Below, one piece after another: positions 1 through 6,732 of a stretch of DNA of 22,746 nucleotides. Source of the stretch: SAR202 cluster bacterium (lineage in GTDB: Bacteria; Chloroflexota; Dehalococcoidia; SAR202; CAJWER01); NCBI GenBank assembly GCA_030740335.1, contig JASLXL010000212.1, positions 1 to 22,746 of the forward strand, given 5' to 3'. A program made the translations under genes and the position numbers. Under the pieces are notes generated by a model. The model was not told the origin of the DNA. It saw only the letters and a program-made list of their open reading frames with translations, and ran no database searches. Within the stretch, counting starts at the first letter, position 1; every line of letters starts with the position of its first letter.

Positions 1-1
1 T

Positions 2-1291
2 GACCCAGCGACCCGAGTAACTATCCCGGGTAGGGCGGCATCGATAGGCGTGTGGATCAAACCCGCCATATCTTCGTCTGGCCTGGCGGTCTGGCTTCTA
101 GTGGAAGATGCGACCGGGGAGATCCACACAATAGATCTTGGAATCATCGCTACGTTGGAATGGTCTAGACTCAGCGTCGACCTCCCCGAAGGCCTGGAAA
201 TGCCGCTCCACCTCTCAGCAGTTGAGGTATTCGAGCCCGCCGGTAATCAGGACAACCTTTCCGAATTCGCAGACCTGGTCAACGGTACTCCAGGGCATGT
301 TTTCTTGGACGACCTCCACGTAGTCCTTGCCGGATCAGGCGACGTGCGTGTGTTCGAGGACTTCGAGGATGTGGCCGGCTGGTCAGCCATAGTCACGGAC
401 CCGCAGGACCCGGATCAAATCGTCGCATCAGAGCAGGAGGTCTACGCTGGCCAATACTCAGGTCTGTTCACCTTCGGAAGCACAAGAAACCGCCTTATCA
501 GGGGATTTCAGCGCAGTCCAACAGGTGGCCCCGTTCCTCTGATTGTCAGCACGACTTTCGCGGAAAACAACGGCGCGTCCGTCGGCCAGACCTTTGTTGC
601 AGAGATCAAATCACGTATCGTACAATTCAGAATCTCGGCCACCGCCGAATACTTCCCGACGGTTAGTCCCGATAGCAACGGATTTCTGGTTGCGGATCTC
701 GACTCGCTGCTAGGCCATCTCGATGTGCTCACATATTCATCGTCCAGGGTGCGTACCAACGAACTGTTCTTGGCCAGCCAACCCAAGGTCGAAAACAAGG
801 TACTGGCCGCGGCACAAAAGCTGGCTGGATCCGCCTGGCAAACCCAGGGATACCAGTCTGAACTCGATTTAATGCGGTCGGACCCGCTCGGAGGCGCCGG
901 TTGGCGCAGCCTGGTCTGGGTATCAATCGTGGTGGCGATCCTCACCGGCGGACTAGGTTATGGAACTTATCTGCGATCATCGACCGCCGATGATCACCAA
1001 GAGTCAGAAGTCCTTAGATCAGCCGGGTTTAACAGATGGCAGCTAGACTGCCTACTGGCGATCGAGCATCTGGCCGTTGCAGTAGTCGGACTCGGCGTCG
1101 GCACCTGGACAGGGCTTCAAATGAGCGCCTTGATGGCATCATCTGTCGCGGTGACCGCCGATGGACAGCCCATTGTACCCCCCGTCTTAACCGTCACAGA
1201 TTGGCAGACCCTGACATTGTTCTACATCGCGCTGGTGGTCGTCGTGACCAGCGCGCTCTGGATGCTGCGCCGACTCGGCGGCGAGCGATGA
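2..1291 (+). CDS. FtsX-type ABC transporter permease, 3' part only
   Basis: The reading frame is open to the left window edge (first whole codon at base 2), so the gene is truncated and the in-frame GTG at 50 is unlikely to be the start. The 429 visible residues contain a long extracytoplasmic beta-rich region (about 1-290) and then three hydrophobic segments at about 303-324, 351-378 and 404-423. Between the first and second segments, a Leu-Arg-Ser-Ala-Gly-Phe followed by Arg-x-Gln-Leu resembles the 'LRALGxSRxQ' motif of the FtsX/MacB permease domain. Known FtsX-family permeases work with a LolD/MacB-type ATPase to move lipoproteins or other envelope substrates or to transduce signals; the partner ATPase and substrate are not visible here. 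The large exported domain has aromatic/Asp-rich stretches like a carbohydrate-binding jelly roll, but I cannot assign it. The gene ends 125 bases before the next gene, which has its own promoter candidate. Confidence 0.7.
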   Translation, partial: DPATRVTIPGRAASIGVWIKPAISSSGLAVWLLVEDATGEIHTIDLGIIATLEWSRLSVDLPEGLEMPLHLSAVEVFEPAGNQDNLSEFADLVNGTPGHVFLDDLHVVLAGSGDVRVFEDFEDVAGWSAIVTDPQDPDQIVASEQEVYAGQYSGLFTFGSTRNRLIRGFQRSPTGGPVPLIVSTTFAENNGASVGQTFVAEIKSRIVQFRISATAEYFPTVSPDSNGFLVADLDSLLGHLDVLTYSSSRVRTNELFLASQPKVENKVLAAAQKLAGSAWQTQGYQSELDLMRSDPLGGAGWRSLVWVSIVVAILTGGLGYGTYLRSSTADDHQESEVLRSAGFNRWQLDCLLAIEHLAVAVVGLGVGTWTGLQMSALMASSVAVTADGQPIVPPVLTVTDWQTLTLFYIALVVVVTSALWMLRRLGGER

Positions 1292-1335
1292 AAACAAGGT
1301 AGCGATGGGCAATTTACATCCCAAAATCGGATGGG

Positions 1336-1364
1336 TTGAAGAGGGGCCTATCGACTGCTAAACT
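1336..1364 (+). promoter_or_regulatory. Candidate sigma70-type promoter for the amidohydrolase operon
   Basis: TTGAAG at 1336-1341, a 17-base spacer, then TAAACT at 1359-1364. A TG one base upstream of the -10 makes it an extended -10 box. The start of transcription would fall near 1371, giving a leader of about 45 bases before the ATG at 1417. The match is partial (4 of 6 in each box). Confidence 0.45.
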
Positions 1365-1416
1365 CATCTTCGCAACGAAATCTGTTCAAAATCACGGAGA
1401 GGAGTTCCCGAAATCC

Positions 1417-2172
1417 ATGGGAAACGTAGACCTGAACTTCAAGTCCGCCGTCCCAACCTTCGACGCCAACGTGGCCCTTGGCAGACGCCATGATCGCCGC
1501 GTCGTCGTGGACACGACCGAAGGTCTTATCGAGGCCATGGATGGGTCCGGCATAGAGAGGGCAGTCGTGTACTCCCCGTACGCGGCCCACTTCGACACGG
1601 TCGAGGGCAATGAGCAGCTTCTCGACATGATCAAGGGACAACCTCGGCTCATCCCACAGCTCGTCGCCAATCCCGCGGTCGAAGACCTCGACACCTTCGG
1701 CGCCCAGGTAGAGAGCCTGGGCATTCGATCCATCAGATTCCATCCCGACGAGCACAAGTACCCTCTCAGAGACTGGGTGGTAGGCTCCTGGCTGGAGTGG
1801 ATGGAGTCGGAAGGGATTCCGCTCTGGATCCCGGTGGCCGAGACCGATCCCGTAACCCTTCATGATATCGCCGTCGACCACCCCGGGCTGTCGATAGTTT
1901 TGACCGAAACCCACTACAGCCAGGTCCCCTGGGCAATCCCGTTCCTGAAAAGCGTCTCCAACACCTCCGTTGAGGTGTCGCGATGGGTCATCGCGGACGG
2001 CGTGCAGCGACTGATGAATGCAATAGGCGCAGAGCGCATACTCTTCGGCTCCCGATTCCCTGATTCATCCATTGGGAACCAGCTCTACAACCTGCACCGC
2101 AGTGATCTCTCCGACAGCGACCTGGCGGCCATCTGCGCAGGCAATCTCGACCGGCTCCTTGGCCTGGAGTAG
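1417..2172 (+). CDS. Amidohydrolase-2 family protein lacking canonical metal ligands
   Basis: A protein of 251 residues with the TIM-barrel layout of the amidohydrolase-2 family (COG2159; known members include ACMSD-type decarboxylases and hydrolases). I chose the ATG at 1417 because GGAGAGGAG lies 12 bases upstream; the frame also runs back to a TTG at 1336, but that codon overlaps the promoter candidate. The N-terminal metal motif, normally H-x-H, is replaced by F-D-A-N (residues 15-18). The C-terminal motif, normally L-F-G-S-D-x-P, reads L-F-G-S-R-F-P, with Arg at about 213 where the metal-binding Asp is expected. The fold seems preserved, with no frameshift or stop, so this may be a metal-independent enzyme or a non-catalytic partner of the intact paralogue, which begins 4 bases downstream. 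The substrate is unknown. Family membership is fairly sure; loss of the metal site is read directly from the sequence. Confidence 0.8.
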   Translation: MGNVDLNFKSAVPTFDANVALGRRHDRRVVVDTTEGLIEAMDGSGIERAVVYSPYAAHFDTVEGNEQLLDMIKGQPRLIPQLVANPAVEDLDTFGAQVESLGIRSIRFHPDEHKYPLRDWVVGSWLEWMESEGIPLWIPVAETDPVTLHDIAVDHPGLSIVLTETHYSQVPWAIPFLKSVSNTSVEVSRWVIADGVQRLMNAIGAERILFGSRFPDSSIGNQLYNLHRSDLSDSDLAAICAGNLDRLLGLE

Positions 2173-2176
2173 CAAC

Positions 2177-2941
2177 ATGGAAACACTAGTAATCGACTTC
2201 CACACGCATTCGGGTCGCTGGGGCAACACGGCTGTCTTCGACGATCCCAAAAGGTACATCGAGATCATGGACGCCGCCGGCGTTGACCGGGCCAACATCA
2301 ACTGCATATTCCACTCAGATGCCAGCAAGGGCAACAACATCGTGGCCGAGCGCTTCGTCTCGCAATATCCAGACCGGTTCATCGGCGTGGCGTTCGTTAC
2401 ACCCCACTATCCGGAAGAGGCGATTCCAGAGTTGGAGCGCGCCTTCAACGAACTGAACCTGCGTTCCTTGAAGGTCTATCCGACCTACTACGGCAAACCG
2501 ATCGACGACCCCGGCTATTTCCCGATTTTCGAATGGTGCAATGACCGCGGCATAACGCTGATGAGCCATTCCTCCCACGGCCCGGCGGACGATGGCCTGA
2601 CGATACCAACGAGCTTCATTCCTCTGGCCCAGCGGTACACGAACAAGAAGTGGGTGTTGGCCCATTCGGGCAACGGCAGGCCAGGCCAGGAGCTTGCGGT
2701 CAAGGCAGCCCAGGCATGCCCCAACATCTACCTGGAGACCTGCTCATCCTTCGCAGACCACAAAACAGTCGATTTTCTGGTGGAAGGCGCGGGAGAAGAT
2801 AGGGTCCTGTTCGGTTCGGACATGCCGTTGATGGACGCTAGGGCAATGGTGGGCCGCATAGTCACCTCCGGCATATCAGATCAGGCCAAGCGCAAGGTCC
2901 TGGGCCTCAACGCCCTCAAGGTGCTAGGACTGGACGACTAA
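2177..2941 (+). CDS. Amidohydrolase-2 family metal-dependent hydrolase/decarboxylase
   Basis: A protein of 254 residues starting at the ATG at 2177, 4 bases after the previous stop, with a TGGAG ribosome-binding site overlapping that stop; this indicates translational coupling. It carries the complete metal-site signature of the amidohydrolase-2 family: H9-x-H11 in strand 1 (D-F-H-T-H), H131 (M-S-H-S), H163 (L-A-H-S-G) and D215 (L-F-G-S-D-M-P). Known members with this pattern hydrolyse C-N or C-O bonds or decarboxylate aromatic and small organic acids, usually with Zn2+ or Mn2+. No signal peptide is present, so it is cytoplasmic. Together with the degenerate paralogue upstream it may form a heteromer; that is inference. 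The in-frame extension upstream of 2177 lies inside the previous gene and reads as low-complexity Ser/Thr, so I reject it. Confidence 0.88.
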   Translation: METLVIDFHTHSGRWGNTAVFDDPKRYIEIMDAAGVDRANINCIFHSDASKGNNIVAERFVSQYPDRFIGVAFVTPHYPEEAIPELERAFNELNLRSLKVYPTYYGKPIDDPGYFPIFEWCNDRGITLMSHSSHGPADDGLTIPTSFIPLAQRYTNKKWVLAHSGNGRPGQELAVKAAQACPNIYLETCSSFADHKTVDFLVEGAGEDRVLFGSDMPLMDARAMVGRIVTSGISDQAKRKVLGLNALKVLGLDD

Positions 2942-2980
2942 CCCTTCGCCGGAACGGCCAGGACTGAGGTCCAACCACAC

Positions 2981-2986
2981 GGAGGA
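2981..2986 (+). promoter_or_regulatory. Ribosome-binding site fixing a TTG start
   Basis: GGAGGA four bases before the TTG at 2991. No ATG or GTG lies near enough to use it, so it decides the unusual TTG start of the aminotransferase-fold gene. Confidence 0.75.
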
Positions 2987-2990
2987 AACC

Positions 2991-4130
2991 TTGAATTCGG
3001 CAGAGGTTCGCGAGTTCTTCCCAATTCTTAAGGAGAGGACCTACCTCTTCAGTGGGGGTCACTCCCCCGCCTCTGTCCCTGCCTTGGAGGCCGTCCAACG
3101 CCTCATGGGCGAGTGGGCCGGCGACACACTTGATCTCTACGGCAGGCTGCACGAAGAACAGGACGAGGTGCGACGTCTTTTCGCCGGTCTCATCGGGGCA
3201 GATATGGACGAGGTGGCTGTCCTGGACAGCACAGGGACTGGGGAGAATTTGGCCGTCGAGATGATACCCATCCCGCCCCGCGGTAACGTTGTATTTGACG
3301 AGTGGAGTTATCCGTCCGCGGTGTACCCATGGATGCTACCCCCTAGGGAGCACTTGGAACAGCGCTGGGTCATGTCCCGCGGCGGCGTGATCGAACTGGA
3401 CGATCTTGAAGCGGCCATCGACGACGATACGGTCGCCGTCAGCATCTCGCACGTAACTCAGGGCGAGGGCTTCAGACAGGACCTGGGCGCGGTCTCTAAA
3501 CTTGCCCACGCTCACGACGCATTTCTGCTCGTCGACGCGGCGCAATCCGCAGGTGCGGTCAGAATCGACGCCCACGCCCAGGGCATAGACTTTCTGGCGG
3601 TAGGGGCCTGTAAATGGCTGCTGGGCGCCGCCGGGGTAGCCTTTTTCTACGCAGCCAAGTCCCACATACAAGGCATGCCGCCCCACGCCGGGGCACCGAG
3701 TGCTGCAAATAAATTCATATCTCCATCCAAAGGGCCATTTGAACCGAAACCCGGCGCGGAGCGATTCCACCTGGGCATCCCTAACCTCCTAGGAATTGCC
3801 GCAACAAGGCCAGGCCTTGCAGCGCTAGCCGACATCAGCATGGAGCGGGTCGAATCACACGTGCTGGAGTTGTCCGGACACTGTATTGCCGGTCTACAGA
3901 ACCGTGGCATAGATGTGCTGACTCCGAAAAACACCAGTCAACGAGGCGGTGTCGTCGCAGCCATCGTGGACGACGCCCCCGCCGTGGAGCAATTCATGCG
4001 TGAACGTTGCATCGACGTGTACGGCGGGCACACCTATAACCGCACGCTGAGGATAGACCCCCACGTGTTCAACAACGACGGAGACATCGACACGTTCCTC
4101 GCCGCCATAGACGAATACGTCGCAAGGTAA
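2991..4130 (+). CDS. Class V aminotransferase-fold PLP enzyme
   Basis: A protein of 379 residues with the fold-type I PLP layout of the class V aminotransferase family. The Schiff-base lysine is K208 (G-A-C-K-W-L-L-G) and the cofactor-ring aspartate is D182 (L-L-V-D-A-A-Q-S-A-G). A phosphate-binding S-T-G-T-G stretch lies near residue 80, and the C-terminal small domain reaches about residue 379. Family members include cysteine desulfurases, kynureninase-like enzymes, serine-glyoxylate aminotransferases and isopenicillin-N-epimerase-like proteins. I do not see the flexible catalytic-Cys loop of cysteine desulfurases, and no SUF/ISC genes are nearby, so an epimerase, lyase or aminotransferase acting on a small amine or amino acid is more likely. 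Its place between amidohydrolases and a phosphotriesterase-family enzyme suggests degradation of one nitrogen-containing substrate, which is inference. The start is TTG with a strong ribosome-binding site. Confidence 0.85.
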   Translation: MNSAEVREFFPILKERTYLFSGGHSPASVPALEAVQRLMGEWAGDTLDLYGRLHEEQDEVRRLFAGLIGADMDEVAVLDSTGTGENLAVEMIPIPPRGNVVFDEWSYPSAVYPWMLPPREHLEQRWVMSRGGVIELDDLEAAIDDDTVAVSISHVTQGEGFRQDLGAVSKLAHAHDAFLLVDAAQSAGAVRIDAHAQGIDFLAVGACKWLLGAAGVAFFYAAKSHIQGMPPHAGAPSAANKFISPSKGPFEPKPGAERFHLGIPNLLGIAATRPGLAALADISMERVESHVLELSGHCIAGLQNRGIDVLTPKNTSQRGGVVAAIVDDAPAVEQFMRERCIDVYGGHTYNRTLRIDPHVFNNDGDIDTFLAAIDEYVAR

Positions 4131-4139
4131 GACCGGACT

Positions 4140-4144
4140 GGAGG
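4140..4144 (+). promoter_or_regulatory. Ribosome-binding site fixing a TTG start
   Basis: GGAGG eight bases before the TTG at 4153. It supports TTG as the start of the phosphotriesterase-family gene and matches the TTG use of the gene before it. Confidence 0.65.
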
Positions 4145-4152
4145 GACGACCA

Positions 4153-5106
4153 TTGGCAGATAAGGTCATGACTGTCACCGGCCCAATTCCCGCAAACGAC
4201 CTCGGATATACACTCCCCCACGAGCACCTATTCCTGGACCTGATGCGCGACAACTGGTCCGGCGACAACTACCTGAGCGACCCTGAACTCGCCTACCAGG
4301 AGTTGATGCAATACAAGGGTGCTGGTGGGGTGTCTCTCGTAGACCAGACCAGTGGCGGCCTGACGAGCAACGACCAGCATATGCTTCCCGTCAAACACCC
4401 AATCGCTGTACGAGAGCTATCGGAGCGCACTGGGTTGAATATCATTCTGGGGTGCGGCTGGTACCGTGAGACTTATTACGAGCCTCATTTGTGGCGCATG
4501 AAGACGGACGAGATTGCCCAGGAGATAGAGCGCGACGTCACCCACGGCATTGATGGAACCAACGTCCGAGCCGGCCTTATCGGCGAGATCGGCGCACACT
4601 TCACGTGGATTTCGCCAATTGAGGAGCGAGTCCTGAGAGCGGCAGGCCGCGCCCAGAAGCGCACAGGCGTCACATTGACCACTCACGCCACTCGTGGCCC
4701 CCTCGGACTCGACCAGCTCGACATACTAGAGGAAGAGGGTGTCGACCTGCGTCGGGTCGTCATCGGACATCCACAGAGCCACGCCGATTTCGAATACCAC
4801 GCCGAGATAGCGCGACGTGGCGCGTGGATATCCTTCGATAATATGGGCGTAGTCGAGGAGGCAGTGCCCTACGAGCAACAGAAACTCTTGAAACAGGTGA
4901 AGGACATCGTCGACGCGGGCCTCATCGGCCAGCTACTGTTTTCCCACGACGTCTGCTACCGCCACATGTACAAGGCGTACGGTGGCCACGGCTACGATTA
5001 CGTCCCAACGCGGCTCCTGCCCAGATTGCAGGAGATAGGCATGACCGAGGATCAACTATTGCAGATAATGGTGGACAACCCAAGAAGAGCCCTCACGGGC
5101 AAGTAA
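4153..5106 (+). CDS. Phosphotriesterase-family (PHP-type) metal-dependent hydrolase
   Basis: A protein of 317 residues, about the usual length for the phosphotriesterase family (COG1735). All binuclear metal ligands are visible: H23-x-H25 (P-H-E-H), the bridging residue in G-E-I-G at E145, H178 (T-T-H-A), H206 (I-G-H-P) and D266 (F-S-H-D). The bridging ligand is glutamate rather than the carboxylated lysine of true phosphotriesterases and lactonase-type members, as in the E. coli 'phosphotriesterase homology protein' group. Organophosphate hydrolysis is therefore unlikely to be its main role; a lactone, ester or amide substrate is more plausible. It is cytoplasmic and is the last gene of a four-gene operon (22 bases after the PLP enzyme). 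Its stop is 41 bases from the convergent stop of the next gene, and no terminator hairpin is visible between them. Confidence 0.87.
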   Translation: MADKVMTVTGPIPANDLGYTLPHEHLFLDLMRDNWSGDNYLSDPELAYQELMQYKGAGGVSLVDQTSGGLTSNDQHMLPVKHPIAVRELSERTGLNIILGCGWYRETYYEPHLWRMKTDEIAQEIERDVTHGIDGTNVRAGLIGEIGAHFTWISPIEERVLRAAGRAQKRTGVTLTTHATRGPLGLDQLDILEEEGVDLRRVVIGHPQSHADFEYHAEIARRGAWISFDNMGVVEEAVPYEQQKLLKQVKDIVDAGLIGQLLFSHDVCYRHMYKAYGGHGYDYVPTRLLPRLQEIGMTEDQLLQIMVDNPRRALTGK

Positions 5107-5147
5107 TAGGACAGGACGAAATCCGCCCGAAAAAGGATGCCCAGCAC

Positions 5148-6728
5148 TTAGCGAGCGAACACGGGTGTCTCCCCCATGATGGAGGCGGCCGGGTAGACAC
5201 GATACTGGTTCGGTTTGCCCGGAGAGGTGTGCTCAGCCGCCCAGACCGCCCCTCCCCTGCGATCCGACTCGATCACAAGGTATGGCCTAGTGGCCTCATC
5301 CACAAAATTGCTACCGTACATCACCACGGTATTGCCATTCTCCAACCTGGTAACGTTCGAGCAACACGGCGCGAACATGTCGGGCTGCAGACGATACTCC
5401 CAGGCCTTCCTGACCGTCATGTTGTTCATGTCCAGGGCCAGTTCGATGCCACGCGAGTACTCGCCTCCTTCTTCGCCCGGCCTGTGGTTGCCGTTGTCGA
5501 AAAGCAGCACGTTTCCGTTTGGCAGAGCCACGACACTGTGGGGACGATAGAACTTGTCTGTCGGATCAGTGAACGTGAACTCGCCGCCAGGACCGCCAAG
5601 CCTCCACAAAATCGACTTGAAATCGGACGCGATCGCCACGACCTGGTCAAGATTCCGAAGGCCGATCAGTACACTACCGTCCTCAGCCATCGAAAGCGAG
5701 TCAGCGTGGGTCCAGTCCTGCACATCGCCATCACGGTCGCACCCGCCCCACAAGGGAAATCCTGGCAGCCTGCGGTTCGACTCTGGTACCGTCCGTTCCG
5801 ACGGGTCGATGAAGTCAAGTGTGCTCCAAACGATCTCGTTCGTCCCCGCAACCTGGTCCCATATGCCTATGGTGTCTCCCTCCTGTGGCATGAGAGGATC
5901 GCCGTAGCCGGGGGAAAGGATCTCCCGCGAAAGGTACATTACACGACCGTCCGCCAAAACTAAGACCTCATGGTGGATCGGCCCGAAGGGTGAGCACTCG
6001 TCGACCAGGCGATCTTGTTCAACTCCGAGGGGGTCGATCTCGACAATCGCCTTAGCGGTCGTGCCGCCTTTGTACCCGGCAATGTACACGATGTTGCCGT
6101 TGGGTTTCAGGCTCATCACATACGGCTGTTCTTCATTGAGACCCTCAAAATACCAAACAATGTTGCCGTCTTTGTCATATGCCGCCAGCCCAAGAAAACC
6201 AGCCTGTCGGAATTCCATGAAGGTTAGGGGAAGTGTCGGCTCGCCAACGAGCGTATCCATCTTAGACGCAGCTAGAATTTCAGGCAAAGGTCCTGTGTCG
6301 AACATGCCAGACGGGCCTTCAGATTTGCCTCCGCCAGAGCTCGCCCCATAGACTTGGAAGTTATATGTCGTTTCCGCTCTAAGTCGTACGACTGGGACCG
6401 TGAACGAGGTACCGTCGCTATCATGGGTCTTTGTCCTGAGCCGCCCGATATCGTCGGCCCAGTACTCCACATAGACCTGGCCGGAGCCATCGAGCACACC
6501 CTCCACACGTGCGATCAGAGAATTATCCTCGGAAAGCGTTGCAAATGCCGATACAACGCCAGGCGCTGGATCCGGCGTGCTAGTCGGAGAAGGCACCGCT
6601 GTTGCAGTTGGACCAACCGAAGCGGACTCTGCCGGATCATCTTTCGAACCTCCGCAGGCCAGAGCAACCAACATCACAACCACCGCCAATATATAGACCC
6701 TCACACCGAACCTAAAACGCCTGATCAA
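5148..6728 (-). CDS. Arylsulfotransferase (ASST)-family lipoprotein, active-site residues complete
   Basis: A protein of 526 residues. I place the start at the TTG at 6728, 4 bases after the stop of the upstream gene and 7 bases after AGGAG. This puts the lipobox cysteine (A-L-A-C) at residue 25, exactly as in its paralogue; a longer frame to 6845 overlaps that gene. After the lipobox come a Gly/Ser/Pro/Thr-rich linker, a fibronectin-like domain (about 60-160) and a beta-propeller with ASST motifs. From memory of the E. coli ASST structure, the expected catalytic residues are His, His, Arg and His. Here I see H252-H253 (I-H-H-E), H341 (D-W-T-H), R358 (L-R-N-L-D) and H397 (R-P-H-S), so all are kept. 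ASST enzymes move sulfate from phenolic sulfates to other phenols; the actual donor and acceptor here are unknown. It is the last gene of the minus-strand operon and probably sits on the outer face of the membrane. Confidence 0.82.
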   Translation of the reverse strand: MIRRFRFGVRVYILAVVVMLVALACGGSKDDPAESASVGPTATAVPSPTSTPDPAPGVVSAFATLSEDNSLIARVEGVLDGSGQVYVEYWADDIGRLRTKTHDSDGTSFTVPVVRLRAETTYNFQVYGASSGGGKSEGPSGMFDTGPLPEILAASKMDTLVGEPTLPLTFMEFRQAGFLGLAAYDKDGNIVWYFEGLNEEQPYVMSLKPNGNIVYIAGYKGGTTAKAIVEIDPLGVEQDRLVDECSPFGPIHHEVLVLADGRVMYLSREILSPGYGDPLMPQEGDTIGIWDQVAGTNEIVWSTLDFIDPSERTVPESNRRLPGFPLWGGCDRDGDVQDWTHADSLSMAEDGSVLIGLRNLDQVVAIASDFKSILWRLGGPGGEFTFTDPTDKFYRPHSVVALPNGNVLLFDNGNHRPGEEGGEYSRGIELALDMNNMTVRKAWEYRLQPDMFAPCCSNVTRLENGNTVVMYGSNFVDEATRPYLVIESDRRGGAVWAAEHTSPGKPNQYRVYPAASIMGETPVFAR

Positions 6729-6732
6729 GTCA

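Noticed and set aside
1336..1416. N-terminal extension of the first amidohydrolase from a TTG
   Set aside because: The TTG is the -35 box candidate, has no ribosome-binding site, and a strong site precedes the ATG at 1417.
1348..1914. Minus-strand open frame (188 codons) opposite the first amidohydrolase
   Set aside because: It overlaps a recognisable amidohydrolase fold, has no ribosome-binding site and is Gly/Val-rich without motifs.
2991..4130. Cysteine desulfurase (SufS/IscS) for the class V aminotransferase-fold gene
   Set aside because: I see no catalytic-cysteine loop and no iron-sulfur assembly genes nearby.
5229..5963. Long plus-strand open frame (244 codons) opposite the distal ASST-like gene
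   Set aside because: It is an antisense shadow of a clear ASST-fold protein with a lipobox; its product shows no domain pattern and is rich in His/Arg/Pro typical of out-of-frame reading.
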